A stretch of DNA of 64,000 nt, from assembly GCF_001053185.1 (NCBI RefSeq), contig NZ_CSTD01000001.1:2001009-2065008 (forward strand), read 5' to 3'. Shown here in pieces: positions 1-8,776 of this stretch. The stretch's first letter is position 1; each line of letters opens with the position of its first letter. The notes beneath the pieces were generated by a model. That model was not told where the DNA came from, did no database searches, and saw only the letters and a list, made by a program, of their open reading frames with translations. The stretch is from Mycobacterium bohemicum DSM 44277. GTDB lineage: Bacteria > Actinomycetota > Actinomycetes > Mycobacteriales > Mycobacteriaceae. The position numbers were made by a program, and so were the translations under genes.

Positions 1-643
1 CACCGCGGTCACGGGGAGCCTGGCCGACGGCAAAAAGGAGATCTCCACGATTATCGTGCCCAGCGGCACAACGGGATTCACCGTCGAGCCGGTCTACAAC
101 AAGGTGGGCTGGAACGCGTCGGACACCCACCCGTTGAGCTTCGACGACGCCCGCGTGCCGGAGGAGAACCTGCTGGGAGCGCGGGGGACCGGGTACGCGA
201 ACTTCCTGTCGATCCTGGACGAGGGCCGCATCGCGATCGCGGCGCTGGCGACCGGGGCCGCGCAGGGCTGCGTCGACGAGAGCGTCAAGTACTCCAAGGA
301 GCGCCAGTCGTTCGGCCAGCCCATCGGCTCCTACCAGGCGATCAGCTTCAAGATCGCGCGAATGGAAGCCCGGGCCCACGTGGCCCGCACGGCCTACTAC
401 GATGCGGCCGCAAAGATGTTGGCGGGTAAGCCCTTCAAGAAGGAGGCGGCGATCGCGAAGATGATCTCTTCGGAAGCGGCAATGGACAATGCCCGCGACG
501 CCACCCAGATCCACGGCGGGTACGGGTTCATGAACGAGTATCCCGTGGCGCGTCACTACCGCGACAGCAAGATCCTCGAGATCGGGGAGGGCACCACCGA
601 GGTGCAACTGATGTTGATCGCGCGATCGCTGGGGCTGCGGTGA
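1..643 (+). CDS. Acyl-CoA dehydrogenase, FadE19-like (5' truncated by window)
   Basis: This is the C-terminal half of a flavin-dependent acyl-CoA dehydrogenase. The frame is open from base 2 without a start, so the gene begins upstream of the window. Visible family landmarks are [18 protein letters not shown], the helical region starting [14 protein letters not shown], and the C-terminal [19 protein letters not shown] with the [16 protein letters not shown] tail. It is followed with a 4-base GTGA overlap by a MaoC-like gene and then citE. That order matches the fadE19 (Rv2500c)-Rv2499c-citE (Rv2498c) operon of M. tuberculosis, a short/branched-chain acyl-CoA locus. The fadE19 assignment rests on this synteny. 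Confidence 0.9.
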   Translation, partial: TAVTGSLADGKKEISTIIVPSGTTGFTVEPVYNKVGWNASDTHPLSFDDARVPEENLLGARGTGYANFLSILDEGRIAIAALATGAAQGCVDESVKYSKERQSFGQPIGSYQAISFKIARMEARAHVARTAYYDAAAKMLAGKPFKKEAAIAKMISSEAAMDNARDATQIHGGYGFMNEYPVARHYRDSKILEIGEGTTEVQLMLIARSLGLR

Positions 644-1143
644 GCGGCCCAGAGGACAGGTCGATTGTCCAGCGCGGCTTGTGGTTCGAAGAGTTCGAGA
701 TCGGAACCAGATACCTGCACCGCCCTGGCCGCACGGTCACCGAGGCCGACAACGTGTTGTTCACCACGCTGACGATGAACACGCAGTCGCTGCACCTGGA
801 CGCGGCGTGGGCCGCGGAGCAGCCGGGATTTCGCGGTGAGCGGCTTGTCAATTCGATGTTCACCCTGTCGACGCTGGTTGGACTTTCCGTGTCCCAGTTG
901 ACGCTGGGTACCATCGTCGCCAATCTCGGCTTCTCCGAGGTGTCGTTCCCCAAGCCCGTCTTCCACGGCGACACGCTGTACGCCGAGACCGTGTGCACCG
1001 CCAAGCGCGAGTCCAAGAGCCGGCCCGGGGAAGGCATCGTCACCCTCGAACACACCGGTCGCAACCAGCACGGCGACGTCGTCGCCCGCGCCGTCCGCAC
1101 CACCCTGGTGCAGAAGCGGCCCGCCGAGGAGGGTTCTGCATGA
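640..1143 (+). CDS. MaoC-like hydratase/dehydratase protein
   Basis: A 167-aa hot-dog-fold protein of the MaoC/(R)-enoyl-CoA hydratase type. The segment [20 protein letters not shown] followed by LDAAWAA matches the N-terminal catalytic strand-helix of the family, and [12 protein letters not shown] is the typical central region. It starts at GTG 640, overlapping the stop of the acyl-CoA dehydrogenase (GTGA), and its own stop overlaps citE (ATGA), so the three genes look translationally coupled. The M. tuberculosis counterpart by synteny is Rv2499c. A role in acyl-CoA or C5-dicarboxylate metabolism is inferred from neighbours. Confidence 0.88.
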   Translation: MSGPEDRSIVQRGLWFEEFEIGTRYLHRPGRTVTEADNVLFTTLTMNTQSLHLDAAWAAEQPGFRGERLVNSMFTLSTLVGLSVSQLTLGTIVANLGFSEVSFPKPVFHGDTLYAETVCTAKRESKSRPGEGIVTLEHTGRNQHGDVVARAVRTTLVQKRPAEEGSA

Positions 1144-1967
1144 ACGTGCGCACCGCCGGTCCCGGGTGGTTGTTCTGCCCCGCCGACCGACCGGAACGGT
1201 TCGCCAAGGCCGCGGCCGCGGCCGACGTGGTGATCCTCGACCTGGAAGACGGTGTGGCGCAAGCCGACAAGGCCGAGGCGCGCAAGGCGCTGCGGGAGAA
1301 TCCGCTGGACCCCGAGCGGACCGTCGTGCGGATCAATGCGGCCGACACCGAGGAGTGGGCCCTCGATCTGGAAGCCCTCGCCGGCACCGCCTATTCGACG
1401 GTGATGCTGTCCAAGACCGAATCGGCCGAGCAGGTGAGGGCGCTCGCGCCGCGCGAGGTCGTCGCGCTGATCGAGACCCCGCGCGGCGCGGTGTTCGCCG
1501 CCGAAATCGCCGCCGCCGAGGGCACCGTCGCGATGATGTGGGGCGCCGAGGACCTGGTGGCCACCCTCGGCGGAAGCTCCAGCCGGCACGCCGACGGCAC
1601 CTATCGGGACGTCGCGCGCCACGTGCGCTCGACGGTGCTGCTCGCCGCGTCCGCGTTCGGCCGCCTCGCGTTGGACGCGGTCCATCTGGACATCCGTGAC
1701 ATCGAGGGCCTGCGCGCCGAAGCCGACGACGGTGTCGCGGTGGGCTTCGGCGCGACGGTGTGCATCCATCCCACCCAGATCGCGGTCGTGCGCGAGGCGT
1801 ATCGCCCCAGCGGCGAGAAGGTCGATTGGGCGCGAAGGGTATTGACGGCGGCCAAGACCGAACGCGGGGTCTTCGCGTTCGAAGGGCAGATGGTCGACTC
1901 GCCCGTGCTCAAGCACGCGGAGATGCTGCTCCGGCGCGCGGGCGGAGCCGGTTCGGCGACGAGCTGA
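1140..1967 (+). CDS. citE: CitE-like lyase beta subunit
   Basis: A 275-aa HpcH/HpaI aldolase-superfamily protein, close in length to mycobacterial CitE (about 273 aa). Landmarks are [15 protein letters not shown] (metal/CoA-binding strand), [16 protein letters not shown] (catalytic Glu region), [14 protein letters not shown] and [14 protein letters not shown] near the end. An open frame extends upstream, but ATG 1140 is chosen because it overlaps the preceding TGA (ATGA). Mycobacteria lack the other citrate lyase subunits, so the protein is expected to act alone on a C-C bond-forming or thioesterase reaction. The next chromosomal gene is interrupted: only its last codons lie immediately after the stop, on the other strand. 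Confidence 0.92.
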   Translation: MNVRTAGPGWLFCPADRPERFAKAAAAADVVILDLEDGVAQADKAEARKALRENPLDPERTVVRINAADTEEWALDLEALAGTAYSTVMLSKTESAEQVRALAPREVVALIETPRGAVFAAEIAAAEGTVAMMWGAEDLVATLGGSSSRHADGTYRDVARHVRSTVLLAASAFGRLALDAVHLDIRDIEGLRAEADDGVAVGFGATVCIHPTQIAVVREAYRPSGEKVDWARRVLTAAKTERGVFAFEGQMVDSPVLKHAEMLLRRAGGAGSATS

Positions 1968-2027
1968 CTACCACTCGTCGTCGTCGAGGAGTCGTTCGGG
2001 GAAGTGGAAGGTGTTGGTGCGGGGCTG
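1968..2027 (-). pseudogene. 3' end of interrupted 13E12-type HNH gene (left junction)
   Basis: Reading the minus strand toward a TAG at 1968-1970 gives RGQPRTNTFHFPERLLDDDEW. This resembles the usual C-terminus of mycobacterial 13E12 (DUF222-HNH) proteins and has no start of its own. The gene at 60094-61400 breaks off in the same frame just after LLERG, at the other end of the integrated element. Joining 60094 to 2025 gives an uninterrupted 454-codon gene. The fragment is therefore read as the distal part of that target gene. Confidence 0.8.
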
Positions 2028-2050
2028 GCCACGAATCACCAAAGTACCTT
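2010..2050. other. attL: left integration junction
   Basis: Host-gene sequence GGTGCGGGGC meets element sequence at TG (2026-2027), followed by GCCACGAATCACCAAAGTAC. The element half carries CGAA-N6-AAGTAC, the inverse of GTACTT-N6-TTCG in attR. The dyad symmetry of the reconstructed attP places the centre exactly on TG, as expected for a serine integrase crossover dinucleotide. The site is inferred from sequence only. Confidence 0.72.
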
Positions 2051-2487
2051 CTAAAAACTTGGGCTAACGCCGGTCCCTGTTCGAGGCCGAAGAGTTGCAC
2101 CATGGCTGACTTTCCCTTCAGCGCGTGGGATCCACGGTCGATGAGTTCTGGCGAGTGACCCAGTGGCCGTGTCCGGAACAATTTGGGTTCTCGCCGGGGG
2201 GCGGTCAGGGGCGGGGAGCGGTGGTCGCGACTCGCCGGGTGGCGGTCTGCAAGCACCCGTTGGCACGGTCGTCAGGATGCGTTGTGCCACAAGGGCGGCG
2301 AAAAAGGTCGAAGAGACCTCGAACTCGTCGGCCATCGGTGCCCTCAGAAGTCGTCGAACCACGCGGGTCCAGTCGGGCTGTCGGCTGGCTGCGGTTGGAG
2401 CGAGTGTCCGACTCGGTCATCGGCGCCGCGGTCTCGTTGGGCACCGAGGCGAGTACCTCGCCCATCCGGGGTCGGCCTGGATCAGCG

Positions 2488-2821
2488 TCACCTGGTGGCA
2501 CCGCCGGCCCGGCGTGATCTTGCCGTTGGTGTGGCGTCGTCGACAGAGGCCTCCGCTCTGGCCTGAGCTGCGGCAGCGGTGATTCGGTGGCCTTCCTGCG
2601 CATCGCTGCGCAGTGCGTCGACGGTGGCCGTGTCGAGGATCTCCATGCCGTTGCGCTTCCCGGCCGCGACCACCGTGGAGGCCTTGCCCGGGTGGAGACC
2701 CGCCGCTTGATTGGCGAGGTACTTGGTGGTGTCGCCGACGCGGGTGGTGTGGGTGGGTGGTGGTGTGGGCCAGTAGGTCGAGCACGCCGAGCAGATCGGC
2801 GGCCTGGTCATCGGTGAGCAT
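2488..2821 (-). pseudogene. Frameshifted small mobile-element gene
   Basis: The minus strand begins MLTDDQAADLLGVLDLLAH and then needs a one-base shift near 2740 to continue as TTKYLANQAAGLHPGKAST, KRNGMEILDTATVDALRSDA and a stop at 2488. Both parts have a protein-like composition, whereas the out-of-phase readings are Arg/Pro-rich. I do not recognise the family. The location just inside attL suggests a decayed gene of the element backbone. A sequencing error instead of a true frameshift cannot be excluded. Confidence 0.4.
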
Positions 2822-2863
2822 GAGTGCCAGCGGGTTTGTCTCCTTGTGGTTGGACGGTCGGGG

Positions 2864-2968
2864 CTAATTGATCGGCGGTGTATGGCGGTTGACGGCGAAC
2901 ACTGGCACTGCCTCGGCCTGCACCCAATTGGCACGGGCGGTGCGCTCGGAGAACTGGAAGCAGGCTTT
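2864..2968 (-). pseudogene. C-terminal gene fragment, unrecognised
   Basis: Thirty-four minus-strand codons (KACFQFSERTARANWVQAEA, then VPVFAVNRHTPPIN and a stop) have a protein-like composition, but the frame closes with TAG directly upstream. This looks like the end of a gene whose body is lost. The rest of 2028-3142 shows only short Arg/Pro-rich frames on both strands, in which I see nothing supportable. Confidence 0.3.
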
Positions 2969-3142
2969 CTAGTGTCTAGATCACTTGGGTACTGAGATCT
3001 CTGCCGTGTCAACTGTTCGGCGAAGTGTGTTGGTACTTGGCCGCTTCGTTGTCTCGAGTCATTCGACGGGCGTCGGTCTCAATTCGCACATGAAGGTCGG
3101 CGGCCCTGGCGTGTCTTGTCAGTGGGTTGGCTACAAACCTAC

Positions 3143-4033
3143 CTATCGTTCAAAAACCGCAAGCACGTTGATGTCAGGCTCTGATTTAAGGGTTCCGACG
3201 ATGCGCAGGCCATGTCTATAGCCGCGCTTCACAAAGTTGTACCCGAAGGTTCCCGTGTCGTAGCACCCGCGAGCAGCGAGATGGAGATGCCCTGTGGCAA
3301 CGATGTCTGACGCATCGGGCTTGGCCCAAATTGGCATTCGATAATCGATCCATTGCACCTTGCCTTTCGCTTCGGTTATCAAATTCTCGAGCTTTACCAT
3401 CGTCTTCTGTGCGCTGAATGCGTCAGTGTAGGCCTGCCAGTATGCGAGAAGTTCAGCGTGGTCACGAGAATTTGGATAATCTTTCAATATGGCCTGATCG
3501 AGTTTATCTGCAACTACTATCACCTTCCCCTCCGTGGTTTCAAAAGCCGTAGGAATTAACACCACGCCTTTTTCTGGAGTAGGAATCAGGTCCATAAAAA
3601 CGAGCGCTCGCGGTGTCGCAGTAATGTATTCATCGTTTGGAAAATTGCCAATGTTCGAACACACGCTGATACGCTCGGCTGAATTCGCTAAGTAGTGCGC
3701 TACTAGGTGAAGCAGTTGCCGGTATGAATTGTCAACAGGCTTCAGCGTCCATACCGTCTCGTCGGATTCGTCGGTTTTGTCCTCTGTGCCGGCGTCAATT
3801 TTTCCTGTGATGCTGGCTTTCAACTTGGCGAGGAAATTTACGCCGCCTTCTGCGCTAATGTCCGCCCCGATGCTGCTCGACACCTTGCTCAGATTGCTGG
3901 TGAGAGTTTTGTCCGCGATCGTGATCCCTTGAACCTCGTTCTCGGGCTTAACGATCGCGTCGTAGAGTGCACGCACCTGCACCTCGTCTATGAACAGCGG
4001 GGCATCGAGGACCCACTCGGTGAAGTTGGACAT
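3143..4033 (-). CDS. Uncharacterised protein, partner of FeS HhH protein
   Basis: A 296-aa protein starting at ATG 4033, with GAGG about 8 bases upstream; the open frame extends 13 codons further but without a better start. It opens with APLFIDEVQVRALYDAIVKP, then a region rich in small residues (TLTSNLSKVSSSIGADISAE). This arrangement is reminiscent of DUF6414-type proteins (a short strand naming a position on a chain, followed by a variable segment), but I cannot confirm that. No transmembrane segment is evident. The DNA is visibly more AT-rich than its neighbours, which suggests recent acquisition. It lies 75 bases downstream of the Qng1-like gene on the same strand, so the two may be co-transcribed. 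Confidence 0.7.
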   Translation of the reverse strand: MSNFTEWVLDAPLFIDEVQVRALYDAIVKPENEVQGITIADKTLTSNLSKVSSSIGADISAEGGVNFLAKLKASITGKIDAGTEDKTDESDETVWTLKPVDNSYRQLLHLVAHYLANSAERISVCSNIGNFPNDEYITATPRALVFMDLIPTPEKGVVLIPTAFETTEGKVIVVADKLDQAILKDYPNSRDHAELLAYWQAYTDAFSAQKTMVKLENLITEAKGKVQWIDYRMPIWAKPDASDIVATGHLHLAARGCYDTGTFGYNFVKRGYRHGLRIVGTLKSEPDINVLAVFER

Positions 4034-4108
4034 ACTTCCTGCCTCTATGTCAGTTGGGACGGAACGTCGCAATGTATCAGGAGTCCACCTTGCCCTACTC
4101 GGAAAGTT

Positions 4109-5083
4109 CTAGTAGTAGCGAGTCACTTCCAGCGGAAGTCCGAACTCAACCTTCTTGGCACAATCTGCTCGAAATGGGCATGCGTCGCAGTCAGGGGTCG
4201 TATCCGCACACACCCGGCGATTCAGCCAGTAGATGTTATCGAGCACGGCGGTTGAGACCTCGGCGTTCGCCGCCGTATCTACCAATGCCTGGCGAACCGC
4301 CATCCGGAGCAAGTCGGACTCAGCCCTGGACAGTAACTGTCCGTCGCGCAGCTTGGCGGCAATCGGGCCACGAACGTTGACAAGACCTTGTCGCGTCGCC
4401 TGCTTCACCAAGTGGTAGTCGATGGCCGGAAGGGGCGCGCGATCGAACTTAGTGAGTCCGCTTCCCTGCAGCATGATTGCGTTCAACATCGTCAACTTCT
4501 GCACGGGATCATCAAACGCGCGGAAGGTCGCCGAGAGGACCGCGAACCGATTCAACGAACCACCGGCGGCGTCGACGACATTCGCCCATGAACCGTCCCA
4601 GGCGCGCGCCAACGTAAGCCCCAGGTTCTTGATGTTTTCGACTCGATCGGAGATGCCCTCCGATAGGGGAAGGTGTCCGGCATCGTCTAGAAACGCCTTA
4701 CGGAATGTGACTTCATCGATCCCGGCTAAATCGTCAGCAACGAGGGTGAGCTCTTCCCGTTGCACGGCGAGTCGAAGCCGGCGCCACATGTACATCGCGC
4801 CGCGAAGTTGCTCGCCGGCGATTTCGCCCACCGCAGGCACAACAGTCTGTCCGCGAAGACTCCAGAATCTGAAGTTGATGGCGTTGCCTAGGGCAAGGTA
4901 CTGGCAGCGATCGCTACGTGAATCGTTCACGTTCCAGAATAGCGGGTCACTCCAACTCTCCTCCGAGAGAGAGCGCCCCTGCCGCCGAGCAATCGCGCGA
5001 ATCTCGTTCGCCATCCGATGGACGGCACCGTCGTCGACCTCGACAGCCTGAACCCGGTCCTGCATGAGCTTTGGGCTGATCAT
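4109..5083 (-). CDS. HhH-GPD/Qng1-like protein with [4Fe-4S] motif
   Basis: About 324 aa from ATG 5083; in-frame starts at 5113, 5125 and 5134 are also possible. Several features recall queuosine-salvage nucleosidases (DUF2419/Qng1), which have a DNA-glycosylase-like fold: YLALGNAINFRFWSLRG (compare TDTLNFSFWS in the human protein), FDRAPLPAIDYHLVKQ, and AVLDNIYWLNRRVC near the end. Unlike eukaryotic Qng1, it ends in CX6CX2CX5C (Cys292, 299, 302, 308), the spacing of the endonuclease III/MutY iron-sulfur cluster. The likely activity is N-glycosidic bond cleavage on a modified (deoxy)nucleotide or nucleic acid; the substrate is unknown. Most actinobacteria do not make queuosine, which makes its presence beside a 7-deazaguanine island notable. 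Confidence 0.72.
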   Translation of the reverse strand: MISPKLMQDRVQAVEVDDGAVHRMANEIRAIARRQGRSLSEESWSDPLFWNVNDSRSDRCQYLALGNAINFRFWSLRGQTVVPAVGEIAGEQLRGAMYMWRRLRLAVQREELTLVADDLAGIDEVTFRKAFLDDAGHLPLSEGISDRVENIKNLGLTLARAWDGSWANVVDAAGGSLNRFAVLSATFRAFDDPVQKLTMLNAIMLQGSGLTKFDRAPLPAIDYHLVKQATRQGLVNVRGPIAAKLRDGQLLSRAESDLLRMAVRQALVDTAANAEVSTAVLDNIYWLNRRVCADTTPDCDACPFRADCAKKVEFGLPLEVTRYY

Positions 5084-5401
5084 GTCTGTCACCGTACGAC
5101 TGAGGTACGACATCTTGAGAACCATAGACCGCATGGCTGGCCATAAGGAGCCGACAAGCCGAGGGAGCGGCCGTGGCAATCAACACGACCGCCCCTCTGC
5201 ATTACCTCGCCGACATCGGGCGGTGACCTGGCTGTACGCCGTGGCCGACGACGTCGAGGTATGCGTGGCCGCTCGACGGCAAGAGTCGCGCGCACGCGGA
5301 CGGGCGAAATCAGGCGACACGCGTAGCCTTTGACCTCGATGAGTTCTGGTTTCATGCAAAAATATGAGGGACGTCGCACAGGGCGACGGGAAGAAGGATC
5401 T

Positions 5402-6076
5402 GTGACCACCAGCCCACAGGCCGATACGGCCACAATCGTCATCGGCCCGGACGATGCCGCCGAGTACCTCAGCCGCATGGAAATCGACATCGCCGACGTG
5501 CGCCAGGCCATCGAGGCCGGCGACATCGCCGCCGGCAACAAGACCCAGCACCACCCTGTGATCGCGGCCGGCATGAGCCGCTGGCTCGACACTGTAGGTG
5601 TGCTCCGAGGGCGCCTCGCGCGCGGTCAGTGGGTAAGCTCCGATCCCCGCAACCGACCGGTGTCCGAGCACCGCGAACTGCCCTACGGGCTGTCGACGGT
5701 CGGCGCGACAGAACCGACGGGCATCGCCGACCACCCGAGTGGCCCGCGCGCGGCGCAGCGGAAGGGCATCGGAACGGCCGAGGCGGTTAACTCGACCATC
5801 CCACTGATTACGGTCGAGACGCTTCGCCGGCAAACGCCGACAGCCGTCACCGGTGCGCCACCTGGGGGCAACTGGTTCCTGCTGTACTACCGCGACGACG
5901 ACGGAGTGCGGGCAGAAATCTCCTTGCCGCGCGGCTTCGAGGGTGGACAGTTCACCGGCTGGGTCGTGCGTGTGATACTTCCCGAGTGGCGACCGGCGGA
6001 CGGCGCCGCAGCCCGCAAGCCGCGCGACGTAGGAGGCCAGGATGTCGAATTCCAAGTCTCCGAAGTCGCCAGCTGA
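5402..6076 (+). CDS. Hypothetical protein upstream of XRE/ImmA gene
   Basis: A 224-aa protein. GTG 5402 is preferred over the longer frame because GAAGAAGGA lies five bases upstream. The N-terminal third is acidic and helical (DAAEYLSRMEIDIADVRQAI), the middle is low-complexity, and the C-terminal part (NWFLLYYRDDDGVRAEISLP) is beta-rich. I do not recognise the family. It overlaps the following XRE/ImmA gene by 35 bases, so the two form an operon. Such pairs often behave as toxin-antitoxin or stress-responsive regulatory modules, but no toxin motif is visible here. No membrane segment or signal peptide is seen. Confidence 0.65.
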   Translation: MTTSPQADTATIVIGPDDAAEYLSRMEIDIADVRQAIEAGDIAAGNKTQHHPVIAAGMSRWLDTVGVLRGRLARGQWVSSDPRNRPVSEHRELPYGLSTVGATEPTGIADHPSGPRAAQRKGIGTAEAVNSTIPLITVETLRRQTPTAVTGAPPGGNWFLLYYRDDDGVRAEISLPRGFEGGQFTGWVVRVILPEWRPADGAAARKPRDVGGQDVEFQVSEVAS

Positions 6077-7172
6077 ATCCCTTCTCAACCCCGAACGTAT
6101 CCAGGTCGCGCGGATGCGCCGAGGTTTGACGAAAGTCGAACTGGCGCAACGGCTCGCCGTCACTCCACGGACGGTGACGAAGTACGAGACGAACGGTGCT
6201 CCGGCTGGCGCGGCGGCGGACATCGCCGCGGCGGTTGAGTTCCCTGTGTCGTACTTCCAGCGGGGCGCCGCGCCGATGCTGTGCGCCAACGAGGTTAGGT
6301 TCAGGGCGGCTCGGCGTGCGACCGCTAGGCAGCGCGATTCTGCCACTGCGGCCGGCGTCGCTGGAGTTGAGATTGACCGGTGGATCTCGCAGCGGTTCGT
6401 GCGGCCACTGCTCGACCTCCCCACGTTCGACGGGGTGGGCCCGCGCACTGCGGCATCGACGCTTCGGGCGGTGTGGGGGCTCGGCACCATGCCGTTGCCG
6501 AACCTGGTGCAGCTCGCCGAGTCGCGGGGTGTTCGCGTGTACACCCTGCCGCCTTTTGCAGACGTCGTGGACGCGTACTCGATTTGGCGTGACGACGTGC
6601 CGTACTTGTTGCTTGCGCGCCGAAAGACGCCGGAGCGCATCAGGTTCGACGTCGCGCATGAGATCGGCCATTTGGTTCTGCATTCGAATGAACCTGGCGA
6701 GACAACGCAGCAGGAGCGGGAAGCCGACGCGTTCGCGTCGGAGTTCTTGATGCCCGAGGCGGCCCTCGCCGAGTATGTACGTTTCAACGCAGCAGTTCCA
6801 GAGCTGCTCGAGATCCGGGAATACTTCAAGGTGTCGGCGATGGCTCTCGCATACGCCGCGCACCGAGCAAGCAGACTGAGTGATTGGACCTACCGTCAAG
6901 CCTGTATCACGCTGTCGCAGAACGGTTTCCGAGCGGGTGAGCCGGGCGGGATGGCGAACTACGAGATGTCCCGCGTATTTCCATCGGTGTTCAGCAGCCC
7001 ATCGGCAAGCGCTGGCGCAATCGCACGCGATTTAGGGATCCCCGTCAGCGATGTACACGCGCTGACCTTCGGCGCCGAACTCCGCCTGGCGCAAGAAACC
7101 GAAGTGACCGCCGACTCGTCCGCGGTCCAGCCTCGCGGTCCGAGCTCCCGACGACACCTCCGCGTCGTCTAA
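6042..7172 (+). CDS. XRE-family regulator with ImmA/IrrE metallopeptidase domain
   Basis: A 376-aa protein. Residues about 18-55 form a helix-turn-helix (LTKVELAQRLAVTPRTVTKY). Residues about 185-260 contain the zinc peptidase signature FDVAHEIGHLVLH and the downstream EREADAFASEFLMP supplying the third ligand. Related proteins cleave a partner repressor or antitoxin to switch on mobile-element or stress genes. The start ATG 6042 lies inside the upstream gene. The last 80 residues are Ser/Arg-rich and probably disordered. The upstream 224-aa protein is the obvious candidate substrate or partner, which is an inference from overlap only. Confidence 0.85.
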   Translation: MSNSKSPKSPAESLLNPERIQVARMRRGLTKVELAQRLAVTPRTVTKYETNGAPAGAAADIAAAVEFPVSYFQRGAAPMLCANEVRFRAARRATARQRDSATAAGVAGVEIDRWISQRFVRPLLDLPTFDGVGPRTAASTLRAVWGLGTMPLPNLVQLAESRGVRVYTLPPFADVVDAYSIWRDDVPYLLLARRKTPERIRFDVAHEIGHLVLHSNEPGETTQQEREADAFASEFLMPEAALAEYVRFNAAVPELLEIREYFKVSAMALAYAAHRASRLSDWTYRQACITLSQNGFRAGEPGGMANYEMSRVFPSVFSSPSASAGAIARDLGIPVSDVHALTFGAELRLAQETEVTADSSAVQPRGPSSRRHLRVV

Positions 7173-7254
7173 CCAGCTCGTAAAGTGGCAGCCACTCGGC
7201 GCGCGCGGCGGTATGTCTGCATAGTCGGCCCGCTGCCGATCCGGTTATCCCCCT

Positions 7255-7662
7255 CTATGGGCAACGGTTCAGGCTGGTCATATCGACGAAGTCGTCCGGA
7301 GTGGTCTCGACGACACATCCCACGTCGTAGCCTTCAAGGAGTTCCACTAGATCGGCCGCCGGCGGCCCCGGCAACAGGATTGCTAATCGCGAATCATCAA
7401 CGTAACGCCCATAATCGAGCACCTGCCCGAGTGCGAGACGAACGCTCATCCTCTCTGCCGTCCCCCTGGATTCGTACAAAACGTTCTCCGTGACGTCGGC
7501 TAGGTCGCTGTAGAGCGCCTTGGAACCTGTCGGGACGATGCGGTATCGCCTCACTTCCCGGCCGTGCGACTCGAGGTAGGCCTGAAAGCGCGCAGTCAGG
7601 TGCGCTTCTTCTTGGACCGCAACAACACTGCCCCGCCCGTTCGAACTCCTCTCACGAGTGCG
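7255..7662 (-). pseudogene. Remnant of PD-(D/E)XK-like nuclease C-terminal domain
   Basis: The minus-strand frame is open from a TGA at 7663 to the stop at 7255, with no good start at its beginning. It reads EEAHLTARFQAYLESHG, then the restriction-like core SDLADVTENVLYESRG and SVRLALGQVLDYGRYV, then LAILLPGPPAADLVELLEG. In related actinobacterial proteins the central motif is usually an acidic residue followed by ExK; here it is ESR, so the catalytic Lys position is Arg. The 5' portion, normally several hundred codons, is missing. I read it as a truncated, probably inactive nuclease gene. Confidence 0.45.
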
Positions 7663-7855
7663 TCACAGGCAGCCATGGAGCCCGTCTTGCAGCGCGCACA
7701 TCCGGCAGCGGTGGTGCGCGGCCAGCAAGCTGGGCCACGACGACGTGCCCGCTAACGACTTTGCTCCCGCGGGCAAATGAGCGGGCGGTTATGTCGGCGT
7801 CCGTCGAAGGAGCGCGACATAGAGCGCCGCCCAGTCCTCGGCGGGCGTTAGTCAG

Positions 7856-8314
7856 TCAGCCCCGGTACCGGTGCCTCGTCTCGCTGCCGTCCAGGTGGCG
7901 GGTCCACACGGTGTAGGTGCCGTCACTGGCGTCGTACTCCGACGCCAGCGCAAGAGCCTTCTTGGCAAGCGCCACAACGGCTTCCGGTGTGGTCGCGGTT
8001 TGATCCTCGGCGAACGCTTGGGTGTAGCCCTGGCGGTTGTAGAGGCCGACGCCGTAGCCATCGTCTGGCTCGACAGTCTCGCAGACGGTCATCGACGGGC
8101 CGTCGAAACCGGACCCGACCATCAGGTAGACGCCGCCCTCCAAGATGCTGTCGTGGGAGATGAAGACACGGCCCCCACCCATGTCTTGGTTGCCGAACGG
8201 CACTGCGAACGTGGCCGTTAACGCGGCAGCGATGGGCCGGGTGTAGGCGTAGTTATCCCAATTGATCTGGCGCTCCGAGTTGTGCCCATTTTCAATCTGG
8301 TTCAGTTCGGTCAT
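7856..8314 (-). CDS. Hypothetical protein
   Basis: A 152-aa protein from ATG 8314, preceded by GGCGGA. The sequence contains GGRVFISHDSILEGGVYLMV and a mixed alpha/beta C-terminal half ending in HLDGSETRHRYRG, with no Cys cluster, membrane helix or nucleotide motif. The start overlaps the stop of a short upstream frame (ATGA at 8311-8314), which suggests an operon. The family is not recognised. Its setting among small element genes suggests an accessory protein of the integrated island. The 100 bases between it and the nuclease remnant hold nothing recognisable. Confidence 0.6.
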   Translation of the reverse strand: MTELNQIENGHNSERQINWDNYAYTRPIAAALTATFAVPFGNQDMGGGRVFISHDSILEGGVYLMVGSGFDGPSMTVCETVEPDDGYGVGLYNRQGYTQAFAEDQTATTPEAVVALAKKALALASEYDASDGTYTVWTRHLDGSETRHRYRG

Positions 8315-8604
8315 TTTCCGCCATTCCCGGCGACGCCACCCTCGGGCGTCCACCACTTGCACGTGTCACGTGCCGGCTCTTCCCCTGGGGCACCGTGCGG
8401 TGGGGCGCGGTTGCCGGGACGGCGGGCCAGGTACCCGAACAGCCGTCCGCTCGTGAGCGATTCCAGGGTAAGGGAGGACCCCGACAGAACGGGGCGACCA
8501 TCGACTCGGTCGTCAGTCGCGCCAGGACGACGACGGCGTCGGTTGCCCGCCATCGCCCCTTCGGCACCGGGGTACCTCAGCCATCGCTGAAACGCCCGAT
8601 TCAC
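8311..8604 (-). CDS. Possible small gene upstream of 7856-8314
   Basis: A frame of up to 97 codons (GTG 8604, or an internal ATG giving MAGNRRRRRPGATDD) ends exactly in the ATGA that starts the next gene. This is the main reason to list it. The product is basic at its N-terminus and ends TCKWWTPEGGVAGNGGK. Composition is only moderately protein-like, and several overlapping frames compete here. Confidence 0.33.
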   Translation of the reverse strand: MNRAFQRWLRYPGAEGAMAGNRRRRRPGATDDRVDGRPVLSGSSLTLESLTSGRLFGYLARRPGNRAPPHGAPGEEPARDTCKWWTPEGGVAGNGGK

Positions 8605-8776
8605 CCGAGTGAGCCGCGGCCCAGTAGTCCTCCGTGAGCTTCAAGGCAGCGCGGTACGAGGGCGCGACGCAGTCGACTGCGGTGACCATCGAGTGCACGG
8701 TCGCCACTTACAGCACCGCTGAAAGGTCGGCCCGTTGGATCGACTTCCGAGCACGAACCGAGGGCCACGTCTCGCA

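Noticed and set aside
528..1916. Long minus-strand open frame opposite the MaoC-like and citE genes
   Set aside because: High GC leaves antisense frames open; the product is Arg/His/Gly-rich without motifs and the plus-strand genes are clear.
2051..2603. Several overlapping frames on both strands just inside attL, including one starting MADEFEVSSTFFAALVAQ
   Set aside because: All are short, Arg/Pro-rich over most of their length and mutually overlapping; no start or family could be supported.
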